DNA of 64,000 nt from Poecilobothrus nobilitatus (GCA_947095535.1 OX352774.1:238477825-238541824); one strand, 5' to 3'. Shown: positions 1 through 13,935, counted from the stretch's first letter. Notes: generated by a model from the sequence alone, not told the origin. Translations and numbers: made by a program.

Positions 1-3000
1 TATGCCGGATCTTATGTTCTGAAAAAAAAAGGATGGTATTAAAAAAGAAGAAAAAAGTTTTTAATTTAAATTAAATATATAATTTTAAATATATAAAATT
101 TTGTTCAGACTTATTTAAAGTTTCAAGACAAGTAAAAAGAAAATTTAACTTTTGCTGAAAATTTTGAAAAATTTTAAATATAGGCAATTTTATAAAAATT
201 CTATTCGTGGTAGAAGAAGTTATTTAATGTTTATTTGATTAGAGACTACTTATGATGCTTGTCATTATTATTTTATTTTCTTTTTTAAATCGAAAAATTA
301 AATTTATATTTATTAATCCACGTTCTTTTAAAATCAGCAAACCTAGTTAAAAAAAATGTTGGTAATAAATTATGAGCAGTAGGATCAAAAGGGTGGCGTA
401 AGAGAACTCCTTCTTCTTGTAATTGAAGTTTTACTGAATTTAAGCTTTAGCTTGTTATTCAGATATTTCTGTTTTTCCAACCGAAAACAAATTTTAAAAT
501 TCAATTTTATAAATAATTAAAACAGCCACTTTTCTTATACTAGAATAAAATGGCGTCACTATTCTAAACAAAAGCATACCGTAAAAAAAGTTACCGTATT
601 TTACAAAATTAGATTTCTTAGATAACATATTACTTCAAAGAAAACAGGGAAGGATTTAATTCAGAATAAAGAATTTCTTGAAAACCATTTTAAAAGAAAT
701 ACAATATATTATCAACACTTTTCCAGATAATAATTTCCAGGAATCTAGCGGTTTGACTATACAATTACGATTTTAACATCTATTAAATTATATAGTAATT
801 TTCTTTTTTAGATTCAAAGTTTATGGAAAGTTTATTATTTTGAGAACTTTACTTACGTAAGTAGAATATATAATAGATTTTTTAATAAAAATAAAATTGC
901 AATTTAAATTTTTTACTGTAGGTTTTCCTTTCATGATAAATTCCTTGAAACTGAAAACAAGGACAATAAATAAAACAATAGTATGAGAAAGAAAATTCGC
1001 AGACAACCTCATTAGAATGAAAAAACGAGCAATGATTTAGAAAGAGAAAAAAGAAAAGAAAATATAGATAATAATATTTCACTTTATTTCACTTTTCCAA
1101 GAAGAATATCTAATGTTTTTTTAACCTAAAAATAATTGTTTTAACAAATTTAGATCTATATTTCTGATAACATATTGCTTTATTTTATGGTTTTTTTTTT
1201 TGGTTTATAATTAGTTAATTATTTATTTACTTTATATTTTTGGTATCACTTGTACTCATAACCATTACAGCCGATCAGTAAACCAAATTATGGCCAACAA
1301 CTACATCATATAAAGTAATTAATTAAGTGGAAAAAAATAAATGGAGTTCATAAACGCTGTAACAGGATAATACTTACTTTTATTATTTTTTTAAAAGGGA
1401 AAATTGGTTGGTGTCTTTATTATTTTTGTCTTCAGGCTTATAAAATGAGTGCTAAGCTGTCAAAATATTAGACACAACGTAATATAAATTAATCATTTAA
1501 CAGTAGGTTTGTACTAAATTCAAAATTTATTAATAATTTAAATGCTTAAAATTGGCGCCGTTAATTAAGTCCCTACGAAACAAAAAGTCCAATAAGTGTT
1601 ATTTCACATTTCATGAGAAATGAAATCGTGGTGTCTTATATCTCAATTCCGAATAAGAAATAATGCCACAGGATATAATTGCTCATTAAATATGAAGTAA
1701 CATCAAGTTTTTATTTCGCAGGAGGACTTTAATTCAGGTCGCCTTTAGAATTATCATACATTACATCGATCATTAAAAAATAGACTTATATTTAAGTTAT
1801 GTTACATAATTTTTTTTATGCTTTTAAAATAAAATATACCTAACATTTATAAAAATTTAAATCAGAAGCTGAAGAGTATTTTAAAGAGCTGAAAGCGTCA
1901 TCATTTTAAATAATTAAAGTATAATTAAAGCAAAATTAAAAATGTGATTGAAACATACATGCTTCGATATGTTAAACAAATGTTTTATAAAATTTAAATC
2001 GATATAAAAATTTCAAAGATACAAAATATTAATTCGAATGTCGTCTATATACAAACATAAAAATTAGAATGTAAAAAATAAAGAAAAATTCAAAACTAGA
2101 TAAAATATAGTACCTATACACTCTTTTTCAGTCAATAAAAAAAAATATCTATAAGGTTTATAATATTTTTCTTTTTCTTTATGCCACGATATTTTTCATT
2201 ACTATAACAATAACAGTATTTTTTATATTTATGAGTACATTAGTTTTTCTTTTAATCTTTTGTCCTATTTCTTTTTTTTTTTTTTGTTTACATCTACATT
2301 TTCTTAAATTGTACCTACCTTTCTACACATATCTAATATATATAGATATTACTGTTAAAGTATACCTGCAATTCAATTTTTTTTTCTTTTTTTTTTTTTC
2401 AATTTACAAAAAAAAATCTTCTTTGTATGGAAATTATGTGCAATTTTACTCAAAGGAAAACTTATTCTGTTAAATATTTCTACAAAATATATCTGATCAT
2501 ATTTTTATATTTGTATATATATTTGTTTTGTTCAGAGTTTATTTCAGGATTCAGTACAGAATACAGATTTATTTGGAAAAAAATATATAGAATATGAAAA
2601 AAAAAACATAATTTTATATAACTGGTTTTGAAATGTCGGAGATCCACAGATCCACTTTGATATTTTTACTTATAGGTGTGGATTGTTATACTTCTATTCA
2701 ACACACATAGGAATAAAAGAAATAAACAAGTAAAAAAAGGACTCTTGTGAATATTATATGACTGAATCTTTATTCACTTCTTTATTTCTAGGAGTATTTC
2801 TTTTGAGTTTTGTAACTTAAATAATAATATTAAATGATGAATTTGAGTACTCTGTTTTTTTTTTTTTATTTTTTTTTTTTGTATTTAAATGTATCTTACG
2901 ATTTTGTACTTTATGAAAGAAAAAATTCGGAGCAATTAGACTTAGGTAAATTTTAAATTGAATTGTTCTAGAATTATGATGAATAAAGAATTTTTTTTTC

Positions 3001-6000
3001 TTTTATTTTTTCATAGAAATTTGTTTTTATTCTTTGTAAAGATTAAATTTGTCAATAAATTTAATAATATTCCCCTATGGATGTTAATAGAAAAATATTA
3101 AATTTTATAAGACTGAGTGAAAAGAAAGTTTAAAGGTGAAATTGTATATTATTATATTAAATTGGTACCTTGAGAACGAAAAAAATTAAATATATATATT
3201 TCAAAATGAAAACGAAATTTATTTTTTTTTTGTTTTTTTTGTAAATCTTTTCAAGTAGGATTATTTTTTTAAGTATAGTATTAATTTAATATTATTATCT
3301 ATCATTTATAATAATTAATATTAATTATACTAGGTATATAAGTTGAAATAATTAGAAAAGAAACAAAAAAAAAGGAAATAATATTAAGGCTAACATTTTT
3401 TTTTTTCAGTAGTGGAAACTTTATGTACATTTTCCATTTCTAAATTCATACCAAATTCAAAACAGCATTAAAGGTGGTTTGAATTTTTTTTAATTGCTTC
3501 TATAGTTGAAAGATTTGGAAAGATCTAAGACAAAATTTTAGGACATATTTTAATTATAAAATTATACTTCTGTTTGTTCCATTTTGTTTTCTACCTTGAC
3601 GAAACGACGTTACATTTTTTTTTATAATTTAATTTCTATTTTCCTACAATTTCAAATAAATCTAAAAAAAAACGTTCTCAACATTAAAATATTGGTTTTT
3701 CTAATCATTTTCTGTAAACTTTCACTAAAATTAATTCTATTTTAAATCAACTTAATGTAACAATTGAAATCTTACTTAAAAGTTACTAAATATTACTTCA
3801 CCTTTTATCTTATTTTAATTTAAATTCTTTAAATCTTTAAACCTCACTTATATGATGTATTTTAACTATAGATAGTAATCGGATATTTGAAAAAAAAAGC
3901 AACAACAGTTATTTCGAAAAAGTTTGATTCTTTAAATTTTGTTCAATAATTACAAAAATTACATTTAATATTCTGTACTTAATCGTTTTGAACTAAAATT
4001 AAATTATCCTTGCATTAAAAAAAAGAAAAAAAAAAAAAGAAATCTTGAATTAACACCGTTATGATTACTTTTTTCTTTATCTAGAAAAAAAAAAACAACA
4101 ACAATAATATGAAAATATTTAATATCTTAACTGCATTACACATTCAAAGAAGGATGAGCACCTTCATAAATAAAACGTAAACTTCATAACGAACAGAAAA
4201 ATGAAACAAACAAAAGAAAAAGAAAATTAAAAGAAAAAAAAAGAAGAGAATATAAACTTCCCAAGAATAAATCTGTTTGAAAAATATGCAAAATATGGAA
4301 CCAAAAAAAAAATATTTTTTTCCTTTGTTAACGTAAAGATATTTGTTTTTTTTTGTTTTTTTTTTCTTTTCCTCATCATCTTTTTCTTTATAAAATGTTC
4401 TCACAGGATCATAAAAGGATATTAACATGTTATGCATGAAATGGTAGGTTTATTTTATTTTCGACTTTTTTTTTTGTTTTTATTGTTTTTTTTCTGCTTT
4501 TTGTTTTTATGCAATAATTCAACTGTGACAGTGGTGTAACTAGGCGTAAAAGAAGAAGTTTTAGATGAAAGAAAAAATAAATAAAATATATGGAATGACA
4601 ATTTCCTTGTTGGAAAATTTTTAAAAATTTTACATTGTTATCACTTAGATGCTTTATATCTGTTAGATTCGAAAAGAAAGTGAGAAAAGATGATCAGCAG
4701 AAATAAATAGAAAACAATAAGAATGAAAACATAGAAGTTATACAGTAAGTATTATTTAACGATTATTGTGATGCTTATTAAAAAGAAAAAAAAGAACAAA
4801 ACTTAAAGAGTTGATTATTTTTAAAATAGTTATTTGATAGTTTTTGAGTGAGGTAGTTTTGGATATGGATCCTCCCTCTTTTATAGATCTAGTTTGGATT
4901 AACTGACATGCTTGTATTAAGGTCGACAGTATTTCTTGGATTTACAGTCTACAGTTTATAAAGTGCTGATAAGAACACTAGAAGTGAAAATATAACGTGT
5001 TAAGAGCCCAAAAAAAAAAAAAAATTAAAATCTTTATCATTAGAATAAATTTATCAGAATAAAATACCTAATCACGTGACTGACGAATTACTTAGAATAA
5101 AAGAAAATAATTTAAAATTAGTTTGTAGGGTTGTGTGTTAAATTGAAAAAGGATATATGATTACTACTTAATTTTCTTTTTTTTTTTTTGTTCTTTTTTT
5201 CGTACATTTACACTTACATTAATTTAAAATAAAAAATAACAAGCATAAAATAAATGAATACTTTACATAATGTAAATGTTAAAATTGTAAAAATTGAACT
5301 CATTGCTGTTTTTTTTTGGTTTTGATTTATTTTATTACAAAAGTAAAAAAACTGGAGACAAAAAAAAAAAATTAAGAAAACGCACAAAAAAACAATGAAA
5401 ATATTATATTATATAAAAAAATGTATAATATATAATAAAAATATATAATATGTATTATATTTTATAATGTTTATATTTACATGCATATATATATAAGCAC
5501 ATACGAGTATATAAAATTATTATGAGTTATTTATCACATCCATTATTATTGTGAATGACTTTATGTCAGAGTATATAAAATTTTTAAAGTGTTATTACGT
5601 GAATATTTTCTCTGATTTCATTTTTTTTTTTTTTTTAAAGTTTTATGTTTTATATATATGTGTATACATAATTATATGATGTATAGGCATACAGGGTTAC
5701 CTATTGTATATTAAAAATTAAATATAAAAATATTGAAGAAATGAAAGAAATTAACAGAACGGGTATGATTTTATAAGATAGTATTTTGATTTCAAAATGG
5801 GAATAGTAAAGTTCAAAATGTGAATGCTAAAGTTCTAAATAAGAGTGGCTAGCTTTGAAATGATTTTCAATAATTGCTTTTATTTTACATTTAATGTGGT
5901 TTGTAATAAAATTGGCAAAAATTAAAAAATCCGAAGAAGGATATAAAAAAAAATTAATTACTTGGGGTTTCAAATACCAATAGAGGCTGGAGGAAACTGG

Positions 6001-7660
6001 CAGCTGCTCTTAACATTGCACAGTCAACGGGGCTTATCATTAGATAACAGATGTTAAATCCACAGACCCAGTACAGCAAAAATTATTTGAAAATTTTTTT
6101 CAAATTTATTGCGATTATTTCAATGAAATGGTTGAAAAAAAAACTGCATCATTAAATTAACTTACTGCTCTGCATATCAAGAAAAATTCATGTTTTTATT
6201 TTAAACCCAGTACTTTCAAAATACTATATTATTTTTACTATACTCACTCGAAAAGGCAGTTCTCATTTGAGAATTCATAAAATTAAAATGGTATAGATAG
6301 TCTTTTTGACTTTGAGAAATTTTGGAATTTATTGAAAAGTTAAGCCATCAGTTTACATAATAGAATAAAAGTTTTAACATTGGTACTTTTACTTTAGAAT
6401 AAAATTAGCATATTGTGTAGCTATACTATATTTAAAAATTATATCTGATGATAATTTAAAGATATTCTCACCTCCTGTTAATGGATTCCAGAACAAAAAT
6501 ACAACTAAACAAAAAAAATTTATTTGTCTATAATCATCAAATTTATGATTTTTGCTATTGATGCAATTATTAACTTCCAATACTTATTACAATAATAATT
6601 AGGTAATGTTAAGTATTTTTTTTATTTTTTTTTTTATATTTAAGTCTAAACTATCAACTATCAACTATAGTGAGAATCGAAGAAAAATTCTCCAGAAGTG
6701 TTTATACTCGGACAATAATTATCTCAACTAAAAAACTTTTTAGATTCTCCTTCACTGCTAATCTAATTGCTAAAAGGACTGGGTCTAACTTAACAGACCA
6801 TAAAAAGTGGTAATATATTTGAACATGAAAGATGATATTAAATTTAGATTATTCTGGTTACGGAGGCAGGAGATCTTGGTATATGTTGGTGTCTTTCAAA
6901 AATTTCTACCTCCTGCAGGAACATTATATTTGATTTGTTACTAAACACCCTGTTACTATTTTTTTTTTTTTTTATATTTTATATTTTTTTATTAGTTATT
7001 TTAATTTATTTTTATTATTTTATTTGTTTTTTTTCGTTTTGTTTTGTTTAAATTTATTATTATATTAAAAATAACATAATAATAATAAATAATAATAATG
7101 TAATTTATTAATTTATGAATACGAGTGTTATATTATATTATATAAAAATAAAAAGCATCAATTTAATGAGAAATATAAAGTAAAAATTTACACTATTTTA
7201 TTATTATGTGTATATTTTTATTTTAAGGTGTTCAAAAAATATTTAATTTTTTTATATTATATATAATTTATATATGCATAATTTTTATTACTTTAATATT
7301 TGAAATAGTGGTTATAAAAAGTAGATAATTAGTTTAAAAAAAAAAAAATTAAAATTAATAACAATATTAGTAATAAAAAAAAGGAAAAAAAATTGGTATT
7401 ATAATTTAATTATTTAATTATGGATTAAAAGCAATATAACGTCTTCCTGTCTCTAATCATATTCAATTTTTAAAATTTTTGTATAAGAAAAATGTGATAA
7501 GACCTTAAGCAGTTTAGGATACAAAATTTAAATTTTTGATAAGTTTTCAATTAGAAAAAAGTCATCTAAAGTACAACAGATGTATAATATTTCTATTAAT
7601 ATCTAATAAAAATACGGATACATCATTAATAACTACCTAATGGTTTTATATTTTTATTTT
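1..7660. other. AT-rich non-coding stretch
   Basis: No protein-like ORF (the longest, 97 codons at 4144-4437 and 80 codons at 2231-2473, are poly-F/poly-K translations of T and A runs). Slightly GC-richer islands at 5965-6070 and 6835-6925 show no recognisable motif. The unit TTAACTGACATGCTTG at 4899 is shared with the duplication at 23866-24075. Confidence 0.6.
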
Positions 7661-7662
7661 AA

Positions 7663-7886
7663 TTTACGGCGTTACGTCATAACTGCGAAATTTATAAGTC
7701 CAAAAACTAAAAATGACGTAAGTAAGATAAAAATTTCGCAACACTTTGCGTACTTATGTTATAAAATTTAATTCATACTTATAACATACATACATATAAT
7801 ATGAAAGTACGAAAATTTAAAAATGTCATAAGTAAGAATTTATTTTGAATTTTTTTTATACTTATGTCCTAACACTTCTATTTACA
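7663..7886. mobile_element. Small MITE-like element with imperfect terminal inverted repeats
   Basis: Left end TTTACGGCGTTACGTCATAA (7663); right end, reverse-complemented, TAAATAGAAGTGTTAGGACATAAGT (7884 down to 7860). The core G(T)GTTACGTCATAAGT is shared and there are further internal inverted pieces (AATGACGTAAGTAAG, AAATGTCATAAGTAAG). About 220 bp with no coding capacity. Target-site duplication is not evident. Confidence 0.45.
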
Positions 7887-7935
7887 TAATAAAAATATGT
7901 ATTTTTATAACAATGTTTATATATTTTGAATTCCA

Positions 7936-7960
7936 TTTACAGTGGTACGTCATAAGTCTA
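7936..7960 (+). repeat. Second copy of the same terminal repeat, left orientation
   Basis: TTTACAGTGGTACGTCATAA followed by GTCT is the clearest form of this terminus. Oppositely oriented copies lie at 9500-9545 and 9655-9713, leaving open a ~1.8-kb element (7936-9713) containing the repeats between, or several independent short insertions. Confidence 0.45.
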
Positions 7961-8639
7961 AAAAAAAAAAAATCAGCTCTCTCCACCACAGGACCGACCT
8001 CTTCACTACACGAAAAGTACAATGGCAAAATTTATAGATTTTTTTTTACATAATAATTTATATCAGAGCAAAATAACTTCTAATAATTTAACAACATTTT
8101 GTTTTATTCAATAACAATAATAAGAAATGAAATCGTAAAAATGTATATGTGTACATATGTATGTGCATTCATTCATATATCCATTTCCATTATTATGTAA
8201 TGTAGGTACATGATTTTTTTTTTTTCATTCAAAAATATTAGAAGTAAAAAATAATAAAAACTGTAAACAAATACAAAACAAACATAAGATTAATATTGAA
8301 TCTGCTAACAAAAATTTTACCGTTTTAATTTTATGTCATCAACAAAAAAATAATATGCATAGATATAAGTACATATTATGTATACATATAAATTTTTAGA
8401 GTATAAAAAAAAACAAAAAAAAATTGTTCATATAAATTCATATGGAGTGTTATGTATGAAATTTGGACTTAGAAAAAAAATTAAATAAAAGTTAAAGTTA
8501 GTCGGATCAAAAAATGTTCTATGACAAAGTTGTTGCTCTTGTTGTTGTTTACTTGTATAACAACTTTTTCTTAATAATTTTTCTCATAAAATTTTTCTGT
8601 TACGAAATATTCGAAAAAAACTTAAAAAGTACACTAGTA

Positions 8640-8945
8640 AACTACCACTTGCGGTTGTCCGATTTGCTCCAAAAGCTTATCAATCCGAAATATATACGTC
8701 AAAACCTTAAATATGAAATTGCAAAAAATTCCGCTCAGTCGTTTAAGCTGTACACGAGCCCGCAGCCATACCGACACACACACACACCTACACACACACA
8801 CACACAGACGGACATCATGCTAAAAAAATGTTTACAGCCTACTCCACACCGGAGTAGTGCATATTTGCTAAAATCTCGATTACAAATTTTTGGTATGAAA
8901 ACAATACCTACCTTATACATAATTGTATGCGGTCGGTGAAAAAAT
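8640..8945. repeat. Dispersed repeat with internal (AC)n microsatellite
   Basis: A GC-richer block with CCGCTCAGTCGTTTAAGC, then an (AC)n tract at 8772-8806 (interrupted once by CT), then CAGACGGACATCATGC and a tail ATGAAAACAATACCTACC, CTTATACATAATTGTATGCG. The tail recurs at 11788-11835 (CAAAACAATACCTATACCAC, CTTATACATTCATGTATGCC). In both, the tail forms a short hairpin (ATACA/TGTAT or ATACAT/ATGTAT), as expected of a conserved element terminus. A 141-codon ORF across it (8514-8939) is not protein-like. Confidence 0.5.
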
Positions 8946-8999
8946 TACATGAATTCGAAAATTAAAAATAAATAACAACACAATTACACAAGATTACAT

Positions 9000-9305
9000 T
9001 TTCTAGAAAAATCATAAAACCCTGATTTTGTAACTCACCATAAAATTATTTTTTTTTTGATTATTTACATGCATATTACAAAATTAAGGCGTCTAATGTG
9101 TATTCGAATTGAAAATAAGGTCCATTAGGTCAGTTTATTACAATTTGTATTATTGAACAAAATAATATTTTATTAAATATAGAGGATATAATATCCTTTT
9201 TTCTTCAAAATGTGTACCTAAAAACAATAAAAAGGTGAAAAAAAATAATTTTTGGAAAAGTGAAATATAGTTGCAAAATCAAGGTTATACGCTTTTCTCA
9301 AAATT

Positions 9306-9343
<38 letters not shown>

Positions 9344-9485
9344 AATGGGATTTTGATTTAGGAAGGATTTAATATACATAGTTGGTTAGAGAATCAAGGT
9401 TATTCACTTTTCCGAAATATGTATGAAAATTCATATTTATATCAATTCACTTATCCGGAATATGTATTTTTCAAAATATGTACAT
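9000..9485. repeat. Repeat Y units, plus an alternating (TA)n tract
   Basis: On the plus strand CAAAATCAAGGTTATACGC (9273) and GAGAATCAAGGTTATTCAC (9390) lie in two units with a ~117-bp period, each ending in CTTTTCYSAAAT. They are reverse-complement relatives of the 'CCTGATTTTGTAACCAAC' modules at 9018 and 22050. An interrupted (TA)n tract at 9308-9343 separates the units. Confidence 0.45.
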
Positions 9486-9499
9486 ATATATATGTGGAA

Positions 9500-9722
9500 T
9501 TTAGTTTTCGTACTTATAGCTTTTGATTTTATGATGTAACACCATTCATATGTAACATATCAGAAGTAGGAACATTTAAATTTTTTCGTAAATTTTTTTT
9601 TCGTCTAAATTTTTTTTTGTTATAATTTTTGGCGAAATGATGAATTTTTTCGTACTTATGTCATTCTTGATTTCATTTTAATAACTTTCGCACTTATGAC
9701 GTAGCACTTTTATGTACATTAT
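9500..9722. repeat. Cluster of right-hand termini of the TTACGTCATAAGT family
   Basis: TTTTCGTACTTATAGC with TGATGTAACACC (9505-9543), TTTTTCGTACTTATGTCATT (9645-9664) and TTTCGCACTTATGACGTAGC followed by ACTTTTA (9687-9713) are successive variants of the reverse complement of the terminus at 7936. The region between is T-rich and non-coding. Confidence 0.45.
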
Positions 9723-12700
9723 TGTCCTTACAAAATTTTTAGAATAGAATTCTTTTTAACTCTTTTAATCAACAATTTCAAAGAAAAAGAATCTTTACTG
9801 ACTTTTAATCGTTTTTGACAGCAAAATTTCTTATATTATACAAAAATTGAAGTGGTTTTCAAAATCTATTCGAACAAAATTTTATATTTTTCTGCATTTT
9901 TAAAGATTTGAGATAAATTTAGAGGTGGTACGAAATAAATTCGAAATCAAAAACGAAATAATTTCAAGAGAAAATTTTTGTTGTTTTTTCAAATTCATTT
10001 TACTTTTAATTGTAAAAATTTTATTGAACTTATGAAATAAATTCGATTAAATAAAAATTGAAATAAAGATAAAACTGGTTTCAAAATTTTAAAACTAAGC
10101 GTTTTTGACACAATTTACAAAACAGAAATCCATAAATAAAAATTCCATAATCTCTTTGATAAACCAATCAAACATCATCTCCTTTTAAATCTAACATTCA
10201 GTGTCATTATTTAAAATAATGTTTGGAAGTGATCCGACTAAAAGAAAATATACGCTAGAAAAAATGATTACATAAACGATTTAAATAATAAATTTTAATA
10301 AAAATCGGAAAATTCTTAAAATAAATTTTGCTATTTTTTTTTTTTTTGGAAATAACTTAAATTACAAAATTTTTCATAATTTAATTATTTACTTTTATTT
10401 TTAAGTTGTGCAATTATTTGTAATTTAATATTTAAAAATAATTTAAAAGTTTTATTACAAAACGTTTTTTTTTTTGTAATAAAACAAATTTTTACTAAGA
10501 ATTTTCATTTTAATTATTTTTTATTTTTTTTTTTTTGTGCATATTATATTACATATTTATTTTAGCTTCCCATATGATATAAAATTCCGTTATCTATAAG
10601 ATATATATATAGATAATATTTATATATATAGGTACCTACATAGAATTTTTTTTCCACTTTTTTATTTTCAATTTAAAAAAAAAACATATTAGAATGACTG
10701 TAATTAAGGATAAGATAAGAATCCTTGTCTTATTCATTTTATTTATTTATTTTTTTTCTTATTGCAACTTCTTAGACTTGTTATTAGTAGGTACATATGT
10801 ATTTTTTTTTTTTTTTAGGGTCAAATGTTTTTAAAGCAAACTTTGAACTTCTTACCTTTAAGATTTTTTTGTTTTTTTTTGTTTTTTGCTTATTTTAAAA
10901 CTAAGCAAAAACTATTAAAACATTTTTCTTTAATTGTTTTTTGTGTTTTTTTTTTTTACCATAACGGTATTTATATAGTTTTTCTTTATTTCTTGTTTGA
11001 TTTACAAAATGGATAAATTTTAATCTTATATAAGGTATTCTTAGGTATAGTATGATTCCTGTATGTATATAAGTTCATTTAAATGTTACAACAATACTTA
11101 TATTGTTTGCAATTTCTTTTTTTTTTTTTTCATAACTTAATTTCTATAAAGTACTTCAAGAAATGCAGAAAAAATGAATCAAAATATAAAGAAAAGTTTT
11201 TCATTATCCTGGAAAATTTGTTTTCTTTTTGTGTTTTTTTTTTTAATAAATGTAACATACAGTAAAATCTTTATGTTTAGTATAAATTTAAGTGATTTCT
11301 TCAATGGTAAATTCTAGTATGTATTATATTTCAATTTCAATGCTAGTTATCTAATGATTTCCTTTCTACTTCTAGAAAGGGTCAGTAAACCGACTTATAT
11401 CTGGTCACATACAAATCAAATAATCTCAAATTATTACCTTGACAAATGATCATTCTGTAGTGTTCGATTCATTCTGTAGTGTTTTTTTTGGTTCACTAAA
11501 AATTAGCAAAGCTTGTTTTATACGGGTTCTACCAAAAAATGTGTATCAATTTTTTAATTTATAAGGAAAAAATTATAGATTTTTATTTTATTTTTATTAA
11601 TTAAAAAAAAAAATACTTATAAATACAAAGAGGCTTATTTTTGATGTAGAATCCGATTTTCGATGAAAAATATCCTTTGCTATTTAAAAAATCTGGATTT
11701 AGGTAAATTCTCGTTCTTAAAATTTCATATCCTATCTTTTCCGGAAATTAAAAAAATCATATTCAACTAAATTAGTCATCTCAATATTCAAAACAATACC
11801 TATACCACCTTATACATTCATGTATGCCGTGTAGGTAAAGAACTTCTTGTACACTTATTTTCTAAAATTCTTTTCCATAAATATAAACTCTTTATACAGA
11901 TTCCACTCAATTCTTATTATACATAAGTACTATTAAAAATTAGATTTCCTTTTAATTTTCCTATATTTTCTGAAAATTTTCGTTTTACTGTAAACATTTC
12001 ACATTTAATTTTATACATTCAAAAATTATGCATTTTTTCATATTATATTTATTTTTATATTAACATATAAAAACTCGTTATATGATCCTTCATATAAGTA
12101 AAAGAATTAAAAAAAAAGAGCAAAATCCAATCATAATTTCTTATAAATAGAACATAATATCAAAAAAAAAAAAATGGGGAAACTAAAAAATAAAAACAGA
12201 AAAAAAAAATGAACACTTAAACAATTCATAAAAATGCACATTTCATTAGGCATATTTTGATGAAATAAATTTTTAACATTCTTTTTTGACTTTGTTGGTT
12301 TTTTTTTTTTTTTTTTATTCGCTACTTATTTATAAAAGGTCCTTAAAAAACGAAGAAGTACTCTATGTAAAAGAAGTGCACCCTTTCCCGACCAAACTTA
12401 ACATTTAATTGAATGTCATAGAATGGGACGAAGAAGGAGATTTTTTTTTTTCTTTTTTTTTTTTGTAACATTAACAAAAAACATATATTTTCTTTTTTTA
12501 ATGTACACCTACATGTTTACATAAATAAAAATATAATATACGCATGCATACAATATATACATGTCAGGATTTATAAGGAAAAAGGATAAAAAGTACTTAT
12601 TCTATTAAGTTTAAGTATATACATATGTTTATTATAATAAAACATAAATATTATGTATTCTATATGTATATACTAAATATATATATATATATAACTTTAT

Positions 12701-13599
12701 TCGGAATCCTTTTAAATAGATTCTATTATCCTTTTTACTAAATGTTTTGTTTTATTAAATGAATTAGAATATGTATTTGAAAATATGTACAGTGCACCCT
12801 TAAACAATAAGAAATTGTATTAAAAATTAATTTTATATTTTTTTTTTGTCGAAATTGAGATTAAGTTTTTTATAAGTTCTTTAAAATATGATTACTAACG
12901 GAACTGGTCCAAATTAAAATAAAAATTAAATTTTAAATCTACTATTTAAATAAGCTTTTTGTGACAAGTATTCTTAAAGTGAAATGTTTTTTAACTATAA
13001 AATAGCTTGTTATCAGAATATGTAATATGAAGATTGCCGAGTGAAGTATTCATAAAAATTGGCTACTATATTATATAACTTGTATTATATCATGAAATTT
13101 AAGAAGAAATCAACATTTTTGTTCTAAACAATCCACTTCATCATCCACTAATATTTTCTTATTTCCCAATTTCTTTTATTCATATTTTCCCAATCCCCAA
13201 ACAGTACATTATACCTGGGGTTCTAACCTAATGTTTGGTTTAAAATTAAGGTAGCGTTTTATTAGTTAAAATCTAAAAATACCAAAGAGAATTCGCACGT
13301 TGATCTCATTGGTATATTTCGACATTTCCACCTCCCTTCGCAAAAAGAAAAAAAGTGTTTAAATTTTCTTAATATTCTTTAATTAAATTTTTTTTTTTTA
13401 TTGTTATGCACTTTTACCTGTTACTTTAATTTTATTTAAAATATATTAATCTTTTTAGACTGCTTATGTATCACTGTACTTATATGCATACTTAGTATTT
13501 ATCTTTTAATATAAATGATTTTTGTTAATAATTTTTATTTTGTCTTTATATTTTAAAATACCACATGGCTTTTTAATAATTGTAAATATGAATTTGTTT
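9723..13599. other. AT-rich non-coding stretch
   Basis: Contains long T and A runs and (TA)n at 12677-12692. Apart from the hairpin tail at 11785-11840 and a doubled ATTCTGTAGTGTT at 11452-11483 I see no structured feature. ORFs at 10825-11016 and 11083-11265 are F/L/K-rich low-complexity reading of T runs. Confidence 0.6.
11785..11840. repeat. Second copy of the hairpin tail of the (AC)n repeat
   Basis: Matches the tail at 8893-8938 but lacks the (AC)n block upstream; a truncated or diverged relative. Preceding sequence (11640-11780) shows no clear similarity. Confidence 0.4.
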
Positions 13600-13935
13600 T
13601 GGTTGGTTGGTTGGTTGATACAAGTGACTGGTGCAGTCGTTCGTGACAAATATCGCAAGTTATATGTTAGTACGGTTTTGCTATTACTGATACTTACTAT
13701 TTCTGCTGGTTGGTTAACCGCTAGATTGCTAAAATCTTTGAATTTATGATTACCGAGAGTTACTTCCGGTCCTAACTAGCTTTAGGCATTTACAGGTGAA
13801 ATGTATAATGGTTTCTTTCACATTCTGTTCCCCACAACTGCCGTATGATATATTGAATAGGATACCCAAATTGACCACTTGTTCGCCAATTGGCCAGTAT
13901 CTCGTAAATGATTGTTTCGGCTATATCTTACTGAC
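13600..13935 (-). pseudogene. Non-LTR retrotransposon relic: C-terminal RNase H/zinc-knuckle region
   Basis: On the minus strand, 13914-13753 reads FTRYWPIGEQVVNLG followed by SCGEQNVKETIIHFTCKC and LKLVRTGSNSR before a stop at 13752-13750. This fits the conserved end of I/Jockey/R1/Loa-type ORF2 proteins: a GH.PIG segment, then a Cys-x-x-x-x-x-E-T-x-x-H-x-x-C-x-C pattern followed by L...R. Beyond 13750 only a frame-broken remnant can be followed. The plus-strand ORF at 13522-13749 lies across the remnant and is not a gene. The GC content is higher than in the surrounding DNA, consistent with a transposon-derived segment. Confidence 0.65.

Noticed and set aside
1551..1560. ATTGGCGCCG, like the start of a retroviral-type tRNA primer binding site
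   Set aside because: Only about 8 bases match, with no LTR, TG..CA ends or gag/pol remnants nearby.
8514..8939. 141-codon plus-strand ORF, the longest outside BicC on that strand
   Set aside because: It runs through an (AC)n microsatellite (THTHTPTHTHTQT) and a dispersed repeat; no domain or codon pattern supports it.
13522..13749. 75-codon plus-strand ORF with hydrophobic segments resembling a small membrane protein
   Set aside because: It lies antisense to, and adjacent to, a broken non-LTR retrotransposon relic on the minus strand; the hydrophobicity follows from T-rich sequence.
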